Origin: Candidatus Moraniibacteriota bacterium
GTDB lineage: Bacteria > Patescibacteriota > Minisyncoccia > Moranbacterales > UBA9337
Direction of reading: 5' to 3'
DNA: 24,197 bases
NCBI GenBank assembly: GCA_003510795.1
Contig: DOKP01000030.1
Coordinates: 2,419-26,615 of the forward strand
Each line of letters opens with the position of its first letter. The stretch's first letter is position 1. Positions 1-7,387 of the stretch are shown piece by piece. Made by a program: the position numbers and the translations under genes. Under the pieces are notes generated by a model that was given only the letters and a program-made list of their open reading frames with translations, was not told the origin of the DNA and made no database searches.

Positions 1-28
1 GACGAACTTCGTCAAAACCCTATTTTTT

Positions 29-790
29 TTATTTCACTTTTTTAAAGTCTCTGCTTTTTGGATCAAAAGATAAGCTACTTTTATCATCTCCAAATTTCAT
101 ATTAAATACAGCGTCTTTATCGTTTTCTGATTTATTGATATCAATCGTTAGCGCTTCGCCATTTATCGGTCCTGTTCCCTTTTCTGTTCCATATCCAAAT
201 CCCTCTTCCAATAAATCCCTAAATAGTTCTTCGTGAGTGACACAAATAAAATGTAATTTTTTATTTTCTTTGGGATTTACCTGTTTTGCTATTCTTTCAA
301 GATAAGTTAATATCCTCTGTATTCTTTTTTTAATATCAGCTGGTTTTTCTGTGCCCTCAGGAATTTTTTCTTCATTTTTTGCCCAATAACTCATCCAATT
401 GCCCCAATCTGGCATTTCTAAATCTGTCGAGAAATTAATATCTTTGAGAGATTTTTTCTCCAATTTATTCTCGTTTTCAATTACGGTAATGCCTTCTTCT
501 TTTAAAATTCTCCTAACAATATCAGCAGTATCTCTGCCTCTCTTTTTTGGAGTGGACCAAATTACAATTACCTCTTTGTCTTTATTGATTTTACCAGCCA
601 GCTCGCGTGCTGAATTTTCAATCTGAATAATACCCGCCTCTGTCAGTTCTCCTTCAAAATTAAGATTAGCCTTCTCCTCTTCAGTGTAGACAGCCCGACC
701 ATGTCGCATAAAATCAACTCTCAGATCTGATTCGAAAACCTCTTTTTCTTTTTGCTCTACAAAGATATTTTCTAAAATTGGCTTTTCCAT
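29..790 (-). CDS. Histidine phosphatase family protein (phosphoglycerate mutase-like fold)
   Basis: A 253-residue soluble protein with the hallmarks of the histidine phosphatase superfamily. MRHGRA at residues 28-33 holds the RHG motif, whose His is the phospho-acceptor in this family. WSTPKKRGRDTADIV (79-93) matches the usual S(S/T)P..R..(Q/D)TA block with the second phosphate-binding Arg. H186 in CVTHEELF is the expected second catalytic His. The substrate cannot be told from sequence; the family includes sugar-phosphate, nucleotide and protein phosphatases. The first 24 residues are a charged extension before the first strand, with no signal peptide. The gene starts 14 bp after the stop of the swivel-domain gene at 805-1878, so the two are probably co-transcribed. 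The ATG start has no clear Shine-Dalgarno. A second, more divergent member of the family lies at 3811-4683. Confidence 0.85.
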   Translation of the reverse strand: MEKPILENIFVEQKEKEVFESDLRVDFMRHGRAVYTEEEKANLNFEGELTEAGIIQIENSARELAGKINKDKEVIVIWSTPKKRGRDTADIVRRILKEEGITVIENENKLEKKSLKDINFSTDLEMPDWGNWMSYWAKNEEKIPEGTEKPADIKKRIQRILTYLERIAKQVNPKENKKLHFICVTHEELFRDLLEEGFGYGTEKGTGPINGEALTIDINKSENDKDAVFNMKFGDDKSSLSFDPKSRDFKKVK

Positions 791-804
791 ATAAATTGCT
801 TAAA

Positions 805-1878
805 TTATTTAATTATTTTAACGACTCCTCGATTTGCATTAACCTCCACCAAATCTCCATCTTTTAAAACTTGAGTAGCATGCTTAGTTCCCACGATACA
901 AGGAATTTTTAGTTCACGAGCAATTACTGCTGCATGAGAGGTAATACCACCCTCATCTGTTATTATTGCCGCCGCTTGATTACATGCGACAATTGTCCCC
1001 GGCCTCGTCATTTCAGTAACCAATATTTCTCCTTTTTTAAATTCTGAAACTTTTTTACTTATATTTCGTCTATTATGCAATATCAATTTTACTCTCCCTC
1101 TAGCTTTGCCACACATGGCTACCGCACCGAATAATTTTTTTTCTTTTTTATTGTTACTGGCATTAAATTTTTTAAAAGTATCAATAAATTTTTTACCTGT
1201 TATTATTTCTTTTTCTTGCCCGTCTATGAATAATAGATAACCCTTTTTTCTTTTATCTATTATATTTTTATTAACTTTTTTGTTTTTAGCTAATAGCAAA
1301 ATCATTTCTTCATAAGTGTAAAAAAATAGTTCAATCACTTTTGTGTCAAACCTTTTGCCAATTTCTTTTATTAATATGCCGAGAAAATTATAAAAAACTA
1401 TTTCGCCTTCTTTCCTCAACTTGAAGCGAATTTTTCCTAATTTATTTACTGTGTTGCTATATTTGCCACTCTCTTGATTGAATTTTTCCGTGCAAAATGG
1501 CTCCGTCTTTGTGTAAATATTACTATACAAATTTAATATATTGATAAATTTTAAATACAAATCATTGATTTCATTATCACTTATATTTTTTATATCTTTA
1601 TCTTTGAGATAACCCACTAGATCGTTCATTTTTTCAAGTATTTCTAAACTTTGTTTTTCGTATTTAGTAACATTTTTTGCATGCCTAAAAAATTCGTATC
1701 CTTCCTTAGATAATTTCTCTCTCCTTTCGCCAGAGGTATAAAGGTGAATAACATTATTCTTATAGAAAACTAGGATTCCCCCAGAAAAGAGCAAATGATT
1801 TTTATCGGTCATCCAAAACAGTGGCAATTTTAATTCCCTAGTCCAAAATTCCATATTTTTTAAATCTGATAAATTCAT
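805..1878 (-). CDS. PEP-utilising enzyme mobile (swivel) domain protein without an ATP-grasp domain
   Basis: A 357-residue protein. The last ~110 residues are a PEP-utiliser swivel domain: GEILVTEMTRPG, then TDEGGITSHAAVIARELK with the phospho-accepting His at 315, then the typical ending GDLVEVNANRGVVKI. In PEP synthase, pyruvate phosphate dikinase and rifampin phosphotransferase this His carries phosphate between an ATP-grasp domain and an acceptor site. Here residues 1-240 contain no ATP-grasp motifs (no GGKGASLGEM, no QSRPITT), so the protein resembles the back half of such an enzyme: an acceptor-type domain plus the His domain. It would need an ATP-grasp partner in trans or have another role. 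A related swivel domain ends the gene at 7436-9535. A histidine phosphatase gene follows 14 bp downstream. The swivel-domain call is secure; the reaction is unknown. Confidence 0.85.
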   Translation of the reverse strand: MNLSDLKNMEFWTRELKLPLFWMTDKNHLLFSGGILVFYKNNVIHLYTSGERREKLSKEGYEFFRHAKNVTKYEKQSLEILEKMNDLVGYLKDKDIKNISDNEINDLYLKFINILNLYSNIYTKTEPFCTEKFNQESGKYSNTVNKLGKIRFKLRKEGEIVFYNFLGILIKEIGKRFDTKVIELFFYTYEEMILLLAKNKKVNKNIIDKRKKGYLLFIDGQEKEIITGKKFIDTFKKFNASNNKKEKKLFGAVAMCGKARGRVKLILHNRRNISKKVSEFKKGEILVTEMTRPGTIVACNQAAAIITDEGGITSHAAVIARELKIPCIVGTKHATQVLKDGDLVEVNANRGVVKIIK

Positions 1879-1911
1879 ATAAAAGATATTTGTATTTATT
1901 TTACTGGCCTG

Positions 1912-2019
1912 CTACATACTATGTCCTAAAATCTTTTCATACTTCAACCAAAATTTATCCAATCTTTCTTCAATTTTTTCAGTATCTAATAAATAGGTGT
2001 TTTTTAAAAGTATTTGCAT
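1912..2019 (-). CDS. Possible short ORF between the Fic and swivel-domain genes
   Basis: A 35-codon ATG frame reads MQILLKNTYLLDTEKIEER and continues in a lysine/glutamate-rich, helix-forming style. It starts 13 bp after the Fic stop and ends 33 bp before the swivel-domain gene. Its composition is more protein-like than its surroundings, but it is too short to be sure. It could be a real small protein or the remnant of the 5' end of a lost gene. No ribosome binding site is visible. I do not recognise it. Confidence 0.3.
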   Translation of the reverse strand: MQILLKNTYLLDTEKIEERLDKFWLKYEKILGHSM

Positions 2020-2032
2020 ATTTTTACATTTT

Positions 2033-3061
2033 CTACTTAAACTTATAATAAGTAGCTCTCCCCTTACCAACTTTGATAATTATTCCAAGCTCAATAAGTT
2101 TTCTAAAATCCAGATTTCTCGTCGGTTTAGCACGATCCGTCAAGTTGGAATAACCCCTGTCAGTAATAAAACCTTTTTCTTTGATAAAATTAATTATCTT
2201 TTTGTGATATTCTTTTAGAGTATCGTTGGGACTAGCAGCCTCTTTCTCTAACTCTTTTTTCACACGCAATAATTCATCAATAATTCCGTCTGTAAAATAT
2301 TCAAGCCAGCTCGTAAAATCAATTTGATCTTTGAAATCATAATAATTGCCAGTGAGACCAACTTCTTTGAAATATTTAGTAACATTTTGATTATAATAAT
2401 TTTCAAAGCTGAATAAATTAAATGTATCAATGCCCATCTTCGCCAATAAAACCTTGGTAGCCAATCGAGCTGTACGTCCATTGCCATCCACAAAGGGATG
2501 AATAATTACAAATTGCCTGTGAAAAATCCCAGCCAAAACCAAAGGATCAATTGACTGATTATTTTTTTCTAAAAACTTAAATAAGTCATCAAGCATAGGA
2601 ACCACATCTTGATGATCAGGCGGCCAATAAATCGTCTGCCTAGTTGCGGGACTATTTACAAAAACTGGCTCTTTTCTGATATGCCCCCAATTATATTTTC
2701 CAATAAGTCCCTCCGTAACCATTTTTTGAATATCTTCCAGTAATTTGTTGTCCAGTAAAACTTTTTCTGTTTTGATAATTTTTTCCAATTCGACTAAGGC
2801 TTTGTTATAATTAAGCACTTCTTTTTCAGAATTGCGGATATGTTCCGGTTTATTTTTAAGAATTCTTTTTACATCAGTCAGTGGCAAGGGATTACCCTCA
2901 ATGCTAGTTGAAGAATAGGCGGATATTTCACGAGCACGACGCTCCATTTCCAAAAGAACTACCCTTGGCAGTCTTCGACTATTAAGATCTGTAACAATCT
3001 CCGCAATACGTTTTATATTGCCCAAAAGCCTATTAGTTATGGTATATTTTGGATTAAACAT
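2033..3061 (-). CDS. Fic family protein, class II architecture, with C-terminal winged-helix-like region
   Basis: A 342-residue Fic/DOC protein. The catalytic loop HPFVDGNGR is at 188-196, with His188 and the phosphate-anchoring GNGR intact, so AMP- or other nucleotide-transfer activity is expected. Residues 51-56 (STSIEG) match the (S/T)xxxE(G/N) inhibitory motif placed N-terminal to the Fic core, which defines the self-inhibited class II. A typical N-terminal Fic extension with TIYWPPDHQDVVPMLDDL lies ahead of the core. The last ~65 residues (KEYHKKIINFIKEKGFITD onward) look like a winged helix for DNA binding, common in chromosomal Fic proteins of this layout. A strong promoter sits 30-58 bp upstream and is overlapped by three 11-bp-phased repeats. 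Targets are unknown. There is no antitoxin gene beside it, in keeping with built-in inhibition. Confidence 0.92.
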   Translation of the reverse strand: MFNPKYTITNRLLGNIKRIAEIVTDLNSRRLPRVVLLEMERRAREISAYSSTSIEGNPLPLTDVKRILKNKPEHIRNSEKEVLNYNKALVELEKIIKTEKVLLDNKLLEDIQKMVTEGLIGKYNWGHIRKEPVFVNSPATRQTIYWPPDHQDVVPMLDDLFKFLEKNNQSIDPLVLAGIFHRQFVIIHPFVDGNGRTARLATKVLLAKMGIDTFNLFSFENYYNQNVTKYFKEVGLTGNYYDFKDQIDFTSWLEYFTDGIIDELLRVKKELEKEAASPNDTLKEYHKKIINFIKEKGFITDRGYSNLTDRAKPTRNLDFRKLIELGIIIKVGKGRATYYKFK

Positions 3062-3083
3062 AGAATTTTTCTTATTTACCTTA

Positions 3084-3119
3084 TAGACATATAATAGACG
3101 ATAATTAGACGATTGTCAA
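3084..3119 (-). promoter_or_regulatory. Sigma-70-type promoter of the Fic gene with phased repeats
   Basis: Read on the minus strand, a perfect TTGACA (3114-3119) is followed after 17 bp by TATTAT (3091-3096), so transcription would begin near 3084 and give a 5' leader of ~23 nt. On the plus strand TAGAC(G/A)(A/T)T units start at 3084, 3095 and 3106, exactly 11 bp apart, covering the start-site region, the -10 element and the spacer. Such helically phased repeats over a core promoter are typical of an operator. The Fic protein's own winged-helix tail is one candidate ligand; that link is inference. Confidence 0.7.
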
Positions 3120-3185
3120 GTTTTTTTGGCTTAAAATAAGGGTTTTATGGGGTATTTTCTTTTTGCAATTTACGCTTTTTTATTC

Positions 3186-3206
3186 TTTAGCGACCTGGTC
3201 GCTAAA
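3186..3206. repeat. Perfect 10-bp inverted repeat downstream of the P-loop gene
   Basis: TTTAGCGACC and GGTCGCTAAA are separated by one base and lie 7 bp past the stop of the gene at 3213-3758. The position suits a transcription terminator or an mRNA 3'-end stabiliser. On the minus strand, however, the stem is followed by A-rich rather than T-rich sequence, so it is not a classical Rho-independent terminator. Confidence 0.5.
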
Positions 3207-3212
3207 ATTAAA

Positions 3213-3758
3213 CTACGATAAAGACAGATAATCAACAGCTTTTTCTATCGAATCAAATTTAGGGACACCCTTTTTAGCCCATTTTAATATTTCCTTACGA
3301 TGACTCAGCACCAGTTGTAGCTTATCCGACTTTGCACCACCATCATAATGGTTTTCTTCGCGAATCTTTATATACTTTTTGTGCTTACTCCAATTTGGTA
3401 CAACTACAGCATCGGGTTTAAGCCAATAATTTGACGCTCCCATAATCCAAAAACCCATTTTTTTCGCCTGTGAAGTTATAATATCACTTTTTTGATCTAC
3501 TTCAGTTATTGAATCCAGATTTAACCACCACTCTTCTCTAGGATGAGCGTTTGTTGCCTCCCATAAGATATCTCCATCTATCCAATTTTTGGATTTTTGA
3601 TTCTTGATATAATATGTTTTGCCTGCGCCAGATGGAGCTAATATAAAAAAGCCTTTCTTATGATTTTTATATTCTCTTTTAAGCTCGTTATACACCCTAG
3701 ACCCGTCAGAAAACATCAGGGGCGTATTGGATAGTATTAGATTTTTATCTCTTATCAT
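3213..3758 (-). CDS. Small P-loop NTPase/kinase-like protein
   Basis: A 181-residue protein with a Walker A motif, APSGAGKT at residues 41-48, set in a hydrophobic strand (GFFILAPSGAGKTYYI). Further on, IDGDILWEATNAHPREEWW resembles the acceptor-binding part of small kinases and nucleotide-binding chaperone-like ATPases, and TSQAKKMGFWIMGASNYW contains another buried strand. The length suits a single-domain P-loop kinase. I see no membrane segment and cannot name a substrate. It starts 52 bp after the histidine-phosphatase-like gene upstream, with only AT-rich DNA between, so the two may be co-transcribed. A perfect inverted repeat follows its stop. Confidence 0.65.
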   Translation of the reverse strand: MIRDKNLILSNTPLMFSDGSRVYNELKREYKNHKKGFFILAPSGAGKTYYIKNQKSKNWIDGDILWEATNAHPREEWWLNLDSITEVDQKSDIITSQAKKMGFWIMGASNYWLKPDAVVVPNWSKHKKYIKIREENHYDGGAKSDKLQLVLSHRKEILKWAKKGVPKFDSIEKAVDYLSLS

Positions 3759-3810
3759 GTATTGTTTTTATTAAATTTCCAAATTAATTTCTTCTCCACT
3801 ATTTTTTAAT

Positions 3811-4683
3811 TTATTTTTTTTCAATAGTAAACTCCTGCCCTTTTATTTTACTTGTCATTTTCCCGCTTTTATCTATTTTTAAGCTTATTCCTGCACCATA
3901 ATCAACAGCTAAATAATCTTTTTTCGTATCCATTCCGACCATTTTTTTTACGAAAGGACTGATGGTGTCATAATGGGACACCGGCCAAATAATAAGACGT
4001 CTTCCAGAATGTTTCTTATGATACACTTCGGAAAATTTAGCCAAAACATTCATAAACTTAGTATAGCGCTCCAAAATATCATCCGGACCTTCAGCTCCGA
4101 CTTTTTCCCGCTCTTCTTTTTCCCAATCTTCTTCAAAAGCTTGCCAAAATTTTTGAGTCATTGCTCCGTCTCCATATTTTTCTTTTAAAAACTCTCTGAA
4201 CTCTGGAGATTGATCGATAAATTGAGGTTCCAGTATAGCTGTGTTTTTTGTTGGGCGATTTTCTTCCCCCTCGCGTTTTGCTCCGGAATTAAGAATCTGT
4301 TTCTCATCAATGCCATATTTCTTGAAGACATCTTCGGCACCTTTTAAAGCTTGTGCCGCTGTCTCAAAACTTCTCCTGCCTTTTACGTATTGGGTATTAC
4401 TGGCAATGACTAACACATCTACAGTACTCCGTTCATCTTCTGACAAATTTTCAAGCTTTGATCCAAAAACTTCAACTGCTAAATCATAAGATTTCTTTGC
4501 CTCCTCCTCCTTCAAGCTTCCCGCTCTTTCATCTTCAACATCACGGATATAAGCTTCGTGCCTTTGCATTATTATTTCTGTCTCCCCTTCTCCTGGCATT
4601 TCTCTCGAAATGTCACTGCGCTCTATTTTTTTAATAACAGGCTCTTGTTGTTCTCCTAATGGAGATTCAAATCCACCACCCAT
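3811..4683 (-). CDS. Divergent histidine phosphatase-like protein
   Basis: A 290-residue protein with the plan of the histidine phosphatase superfamily but with RHE (residues 41-43, IIMQRHEAYIRD) in place of the classical RHG. The first-strand position and catalytic His are kept. VIASNTQYVKGRRSFETAAQAL (93-113 region) matches the Ser...Arg...(Q/E)TA block, and H237 in PVSHYDTI would be the second catalytic His. The Gly-to-Glu change beside the nucleophile is unusual and may alter substrate choice or activity. The N-terminal 35 residues are polar and probably flexible; there is no signal peptide. It lies between the HEXXH-protein gene and the P-loop gene on the same strand. Family membership is likely; activity is unproven. 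Confidence 0.7.
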   Translation of the reverse strand: MGGGFESPLGEQQEPVIKKIERSDISREMPGEGETEIIMQRHEAYIRDVEDERAGSLKEEEAKKSYDLAVEVFGSKLENLSEDERSTVDVLVIASNTQYVKGRRSFETAAQALKGAEDVFKKYGIDEKQILNSGAKREGEENRPTKNTAILEPQFIDQSPEFREFLKEKYGDGAMTQKFWQAFEEDWEKEEREKVGAEGPDDILERYTKFMNVLAKFSEVYHKKHSGRRLIIWPVSHYDTISPFVKKMVGMDTKKDYLAVDYGAGISLKIDKSGKMTSKIKGQEFTIEKK

Positions 4684-4705
4684 AATATTATACTTAAAAA
4701 ATTAA

Positions 4706-4888
4706 TTATACTTTTGTATATATAATACCACTTTTTGAGCCAAAAACGAATGCTTCATAACACTCCTCAGTTTTATTCCTTCTTGCAGCTATTCTCACCT
4801 GGTCTATTCCGTGTATATTATCAGCAATTAAAACATGTGCCGCCATATCATACTTGTCTCTTTCGCAAATCTTTCCAAGAATTCTGAA
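4706..4888 (-). pseudogene. Out-of-frame coding continuation of the HEXXH protein (frameshift), or a small overlapping ORF
   Basis: This frame is open for 60 codons and ends at a TAA at 4706-4708. It overlaps the last 20 codons of the gene at 4828-5784 in another frame. Its translation is protein-like (KYDMAAHVLIADNIHGIDQV, then a basic stretch, then a hydrophobic end IIYTKV). Switching frames near residue 309 of the upstream gene, by one base in the GCGAAAGAG stretch, would join FAKE to DKYDMAAHV smoothly and give a protein of ~360 residues. The simplest reading is a one-base deletion, real or a sequencing/assembly error. The alternative is a separate 46-codon gene starting at ATG 4844-4846 and overlapping the upstream stop by 19 bp; no ribosome binding site favours this. 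Confidence 0.5.
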
Positions 4889-5784
4889 TTATTGTTTTTA
4901 AACAAACCCGCTTTATCAAATTCTTTTTTTAATTCAGAATTATTTTTTAGATAATCATAAGCTAAACTTATCACATCAAAACGCAAATCTTCTCCATTTC
5001 TTTCTTTTTGATAACTAGCTACAACTTTATTAAATGCTTCTTTTCCCCTCTCACATGCAGCCATAAAAGAGCTAAACTCCGTAACAAGAGCGCCAAATAA
5101 AACATCCTTTTTCTGATCATTTATCAAGATTTCCATACTTCTTTTATCCTTTATCCCTCTTTGATCGTCGGAAGAGATGTGGGTAGCAACTGCAGAACCG
5201 GCCATGTCATGAGCTTTCAAGTATTTATCTCCCACTAGCCGCCCACTTTTATCTTTCGAAACTGATTTATCCGTATATAAAACAGTGGCAAATTTTCTTA
5301 GAAATTCGTTTAATGTTTTATCTTGAATGAATAAATCATTAAGTGCTCTTTGTTCATCTAGACCAAGGTTTAGATATTCATCATGAGCTGCCTCATGATT
5401 TACATCATAAAAAAATATTTCACGATTATTCTCTAAATGATCAATCGCCCCACGTCCAATTAAATATGTATCTACACTCGGTTCATAGCCGGCGATATGT
5501 GGAGTGCCATCTAATTTTAGTTTTAACTTAACAGCTTTTTCATTTACTTCAAAATTTGAATCTAGCCTGTATGCCCTCCCAAATCCACCATCGTCCTCGA
5601 AATAGGATGCGCTGGCTGAACAACATCTTCTACTTTCATGTTTCATATCTGGGTTTTCTTTGATCTGAATAACTTCAACAGGCATTATTTTTTCAGCTCG
5701 TTTTATAGATTGATTTATTGCTGATTCTAAATTTGGCGTTGCTGGAAGTCCTTCAATTTGAAATTTTTGATCAAATGATAACAT
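4828..5784 (-). CDS. Protein of unknown function with an HEXXH motif, probably frameshifted at its 3' end
   Basis: A 318-residue protein I do not recognise. Residues 130-134 read HEAAH within FFYDVNHEAAHDEY, a fit to the HEXXH zinc-binding helix of zincin metallopeptidases. E144 in GLDEQ is a possible third ligand, but no second HEXXH-type family motif is evident, so protease function is tentative. It has no signal peptide or membrane segment. Two adjacent Cys occur at 54-55. The reading frame stops at 4828, but a good coding frame continues in another phase to 4706, suggesting a lost base near residue 309. A plausible promoter lies 32-60 bp upstream of the ATG. The upstream neighbour is the orphan swivel-domain fragment. 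Confidence 0.6.
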   Translation of the reverse strand: MLSFDQKFQIEGLPATPNLESAINQSIKRAEKIMPVEVIQIKENPDMKHESRRCCSASASYFEDDGGFGRAYRLDSNFEVNEKAVKLKLKLDGTPHIAGYEPSVDTYLIGRGAIDHLENNREIFFYDVNHEAAHDEYLNLGLDEQRALNDLFIQDKTLNEFLRKFATVLYTDKSVSKDKSGRLVGDKYLKAHDMAGSAVATHISSDDQRGIKDKRSMEILINDQKKDVLFGALVTEFSSFMAACERGKEAFNKVVASYQKERNGEDLRFDVISLAYDYLKNNSELKKEFDKAGLFKNNNSEFLERFAKETSMIWRHMF

Positions 5785-5815
5785 AATTTTAAGTTTTATT
5801 TAGATAATTAACATT

Positions 5816-5844
5816 ATTGTATCACAAGCTTATTTAGCTTACAA
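5816..5844 (-). promoter_or_regulatory. Promoter of the HEXXH-protein gene
   Basis: On the minus strand TTGTAA (5839-5844) and TACAAT (5816-5821) are separated by 17 bp, and the ATG at 5784 is 31 bp further on. The spacer holds a short inverted repeat (AAGCT...AGCTT). The -10 matches the consensus at five of six positions and the -35 at four. It lies just downstream of the swivel-domain remnant. Confidence 0.5.
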
Positions 5845-5882
5845 ACTACTTTGACACTTTTCAATTAATAGCACTCCTACTT

Positions 5883-5981
5883 CTATTTCTCCAAAATCCT
5901 CACTACCCCATTATTAGCATCCACCTCCACCAAATCCCCACCATGCAAAACTTGAGTGGCGATTTTTGTCCCGATGATGCA
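5883..5981 (-). pseudogene. Orphan C-terminal tail of a PEP-utiliser swivel domain
   Basis: Minus-strand translation of this 99-bp stretch gives CIIGTKIATQVLHGGDLVEV, then the family ending GVVRILEK and a stop. It aligns without gaps to the last residues of the enzyme at 7436-9535 (CIIGTVNATQVLKDGDLVEV...GVVRILE) and of the protein at 805-1878. The match begins abruptly 8 bp after the stop of the DUF4143 ATPase gene, and nothing upstream belongs to a swivel domain. DNA differences from both intact genes show it is a diverged paralogue's tail, not a recent copy. The body of that gene was evidently lost when the ATPase gene came to lie here, or before. Confidence 0.85.
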
Positions 5982-5988
5982 AAAACAT

Positions 5989-7371
5989 TTACAGATTTTT
6001 CATAATCCAAATTGGCAATATATTTCTATTTTTTGAAAATTCCAATGTATCTTTTGAAATAACTGTATAAAAATTATTCGCTTTTTGAGTTTTTCGCTTA
6101 ATAAAGGACAGCTCGCCCTCTCTTATGCTGCCAGTATGCTTTACTTCAAAATATTGATAACTTTTTTTATCCAGCAAGTCCTTGGTCACAATAAAATCAA
6201 ATTCTTCTTTTCTAACTCGACAAAAAGCAATGTATTGATATTGTTGTTGCAAAATATTATAGAAATAATTTTCTACTAAAAATCCAACTGCCGGAGAATC
6301 AATTGCCAGATTATCTGCATCGCGGAAAGCTGCATAGAAATTAACACTTTCTAAATAAATTTTTCGAAGCAACTGCCTAGATTTGCGAAATGATCTGGAA
6401 AAATTATACACGAAATGAATTAAAAAGCTGTTTTCAAAATATCGCAGATATTTATTAACCGTTTCCTTATTAAGCCCAGCTTCGCTAGCCAAATTTCTAA
6501 TTTCAATTATCGAACCAATCTCACTCACTGATATTTGAAATAAAAATTTTAATTCTTCTATTTTGTCTACACTAAATATTTTTGGGATATCATATTCTAA
6601 GGTTTTTTTATAAATTGCTTCAATCAAATACTTTTTACGCGCTTCAATATCTGGCTCATTGACTATAGCCGGAAACTGCCCAAAAAATAAATAATCATAA
6701 AAATATTTCTTCAACTTATTTTTTCGTTGATAAAATAATTTTTCAACACCTGCTTGATTTATTTTTTCTTGTCCAGGATAAACAGCAAACTGTTGAAAAT
6801 CAGAAAGCAAACCGTCTTCAACGCCTCTGATCATCAAATATTCCTCAAAACTTAAAACTGGCAACTTGAATTCATATATTCTTCCAGCTAAACTTTCTGT
6901 CGATTGTTTTTTTATAAACAAAGAAGATGATCCGCTAATCACGAACTTTACATTCGGCTCTGTGTCATAATAACGCTTGATGATATGTTGCCATTTAAGG
7001 GCGTATTGCACCTCATCAATAAAAATATATCTACGTTTACTAGAATTATTTATTTCTAAAAAAGCGTTTATATAGTCAGCCAAACTAACTCTATTGCCAA
7101 GCAAATCCTCGTCCAAAGTAAGAAAAAATACATTTTCTGCATCTATTTGTTTTATTATTTTCTTAATCAATTGTTTTAAAATAGCAGTTTTCCCTGTACG
7201 GCGCAAACCGATAATAGAAATAATTTCTTTTTTCTCTAAGTATGGAATGATTTTCTTAAGCAAAGCGCGATTGTGTTTTATACTTTTTAGATCGACAAAA
7301 AAAGCATCTGCATCTTTCCAGTGTTTATTCTGTCTATAAATTTCGGCTAATATCAGGTCTTTTTTACTCAT
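5989..7371 (-). CDS. AAA-family ATPase with DUF4143 C-terminal domain
   Basis: A 460-residue ATPase of the AAA_14/DUF4143 type. GLRRTGKTAILKQL near residues 55-68 is the Walker A region, and RYIFIDEVQYALKW is the Walker B region with the IDEVQ signature of this family. ISGSSSLFI is the sensor-like strand. The C-terminal third contains the DUF4143 hallmarks: a short helix-turn-helix-like stretch (EIRNLASEAGLNKETVNKYL) and a nuclease-fold-like end (EEFDFIVTKDLLDKKSYQYFEVK). Such genes are common, often mobile, in AT-rich archaea and candidate-phyla bacteria; their role is unresolved. It has its own strong promoter and an operator-like palindrome, and it abuts the remains of a swivel-domain gene, as expected for an acquired, self-contained module. 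Confidence 0.9.
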   Translation of the reverse strand: MSKKDLILAEIYRQNKHWKDADAFFVDLKSIKHNRALLKKIIPYLEKKEIISIIGLRRTGKTAILKQLIKKIIKQIDAENVFFLTLDEDLLGNRVSLADYINAFLEINNSSKRRYIFIDEVQYALKWQHIIKRYYDTEPNVKFVISGSSSLFIKKQSTESLAGRIYEFKLPVLSFEEYLMIRGVEDGLLSDFQQFAVYPGQEKINQAGVEKLFYQRKNKLKKYFYDYLFFGQFPAIVNEPDIEARKKYLIEAIYKKTLEYDIPKIFSVDKIEELKFLFQISVSEIGSIIEIRNLASEAGLNKETVNKYLRYFENSFLIHFVYNFSRSFRKSRQLLRKIYLESVNFYAAFRDADNLAIDSPAVGFLVENYFYNILQQQYQYIAFCRVRKEEFDFIVTKDLLDKKSYQYFEVKHTGSIREGELSFIKRKTQKANNFYTVISKDTLEFSKNRNILPIWIMKNL

Positions 7372-7387
7372 ATTACATTCATGACGG

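Noticed and set aside
1..13. GACGAA-c-TTCGTC palindrome as a terminator of the histidine phosphatase gene
   Set aside because: It is at the window edge, so the following sequence on the minus strand is unseen and no T tract can be judged.
2260..2493. A 77-codon minus-strand frame inside the Fic gene
   Set aside because: It lies in another phase of a clearly coding region containing the Fic motif and has no independent support.
3084..3113. Direct repeats considered as a CRISPR or replication iteron array
   Set aside because: Units are only ~8 bp with 3-bp gaps, too short for CRISPR, and they coincide with a promoter, so an operator explains them better.
5883..5981. The swivel-domain tail as an alternative C-terminus of the ATPase or a programmed frameshift product
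   Set aside because: The ATPase has a complete DUF4143 end and stop before it; the fragment belongs to an unrelated family.
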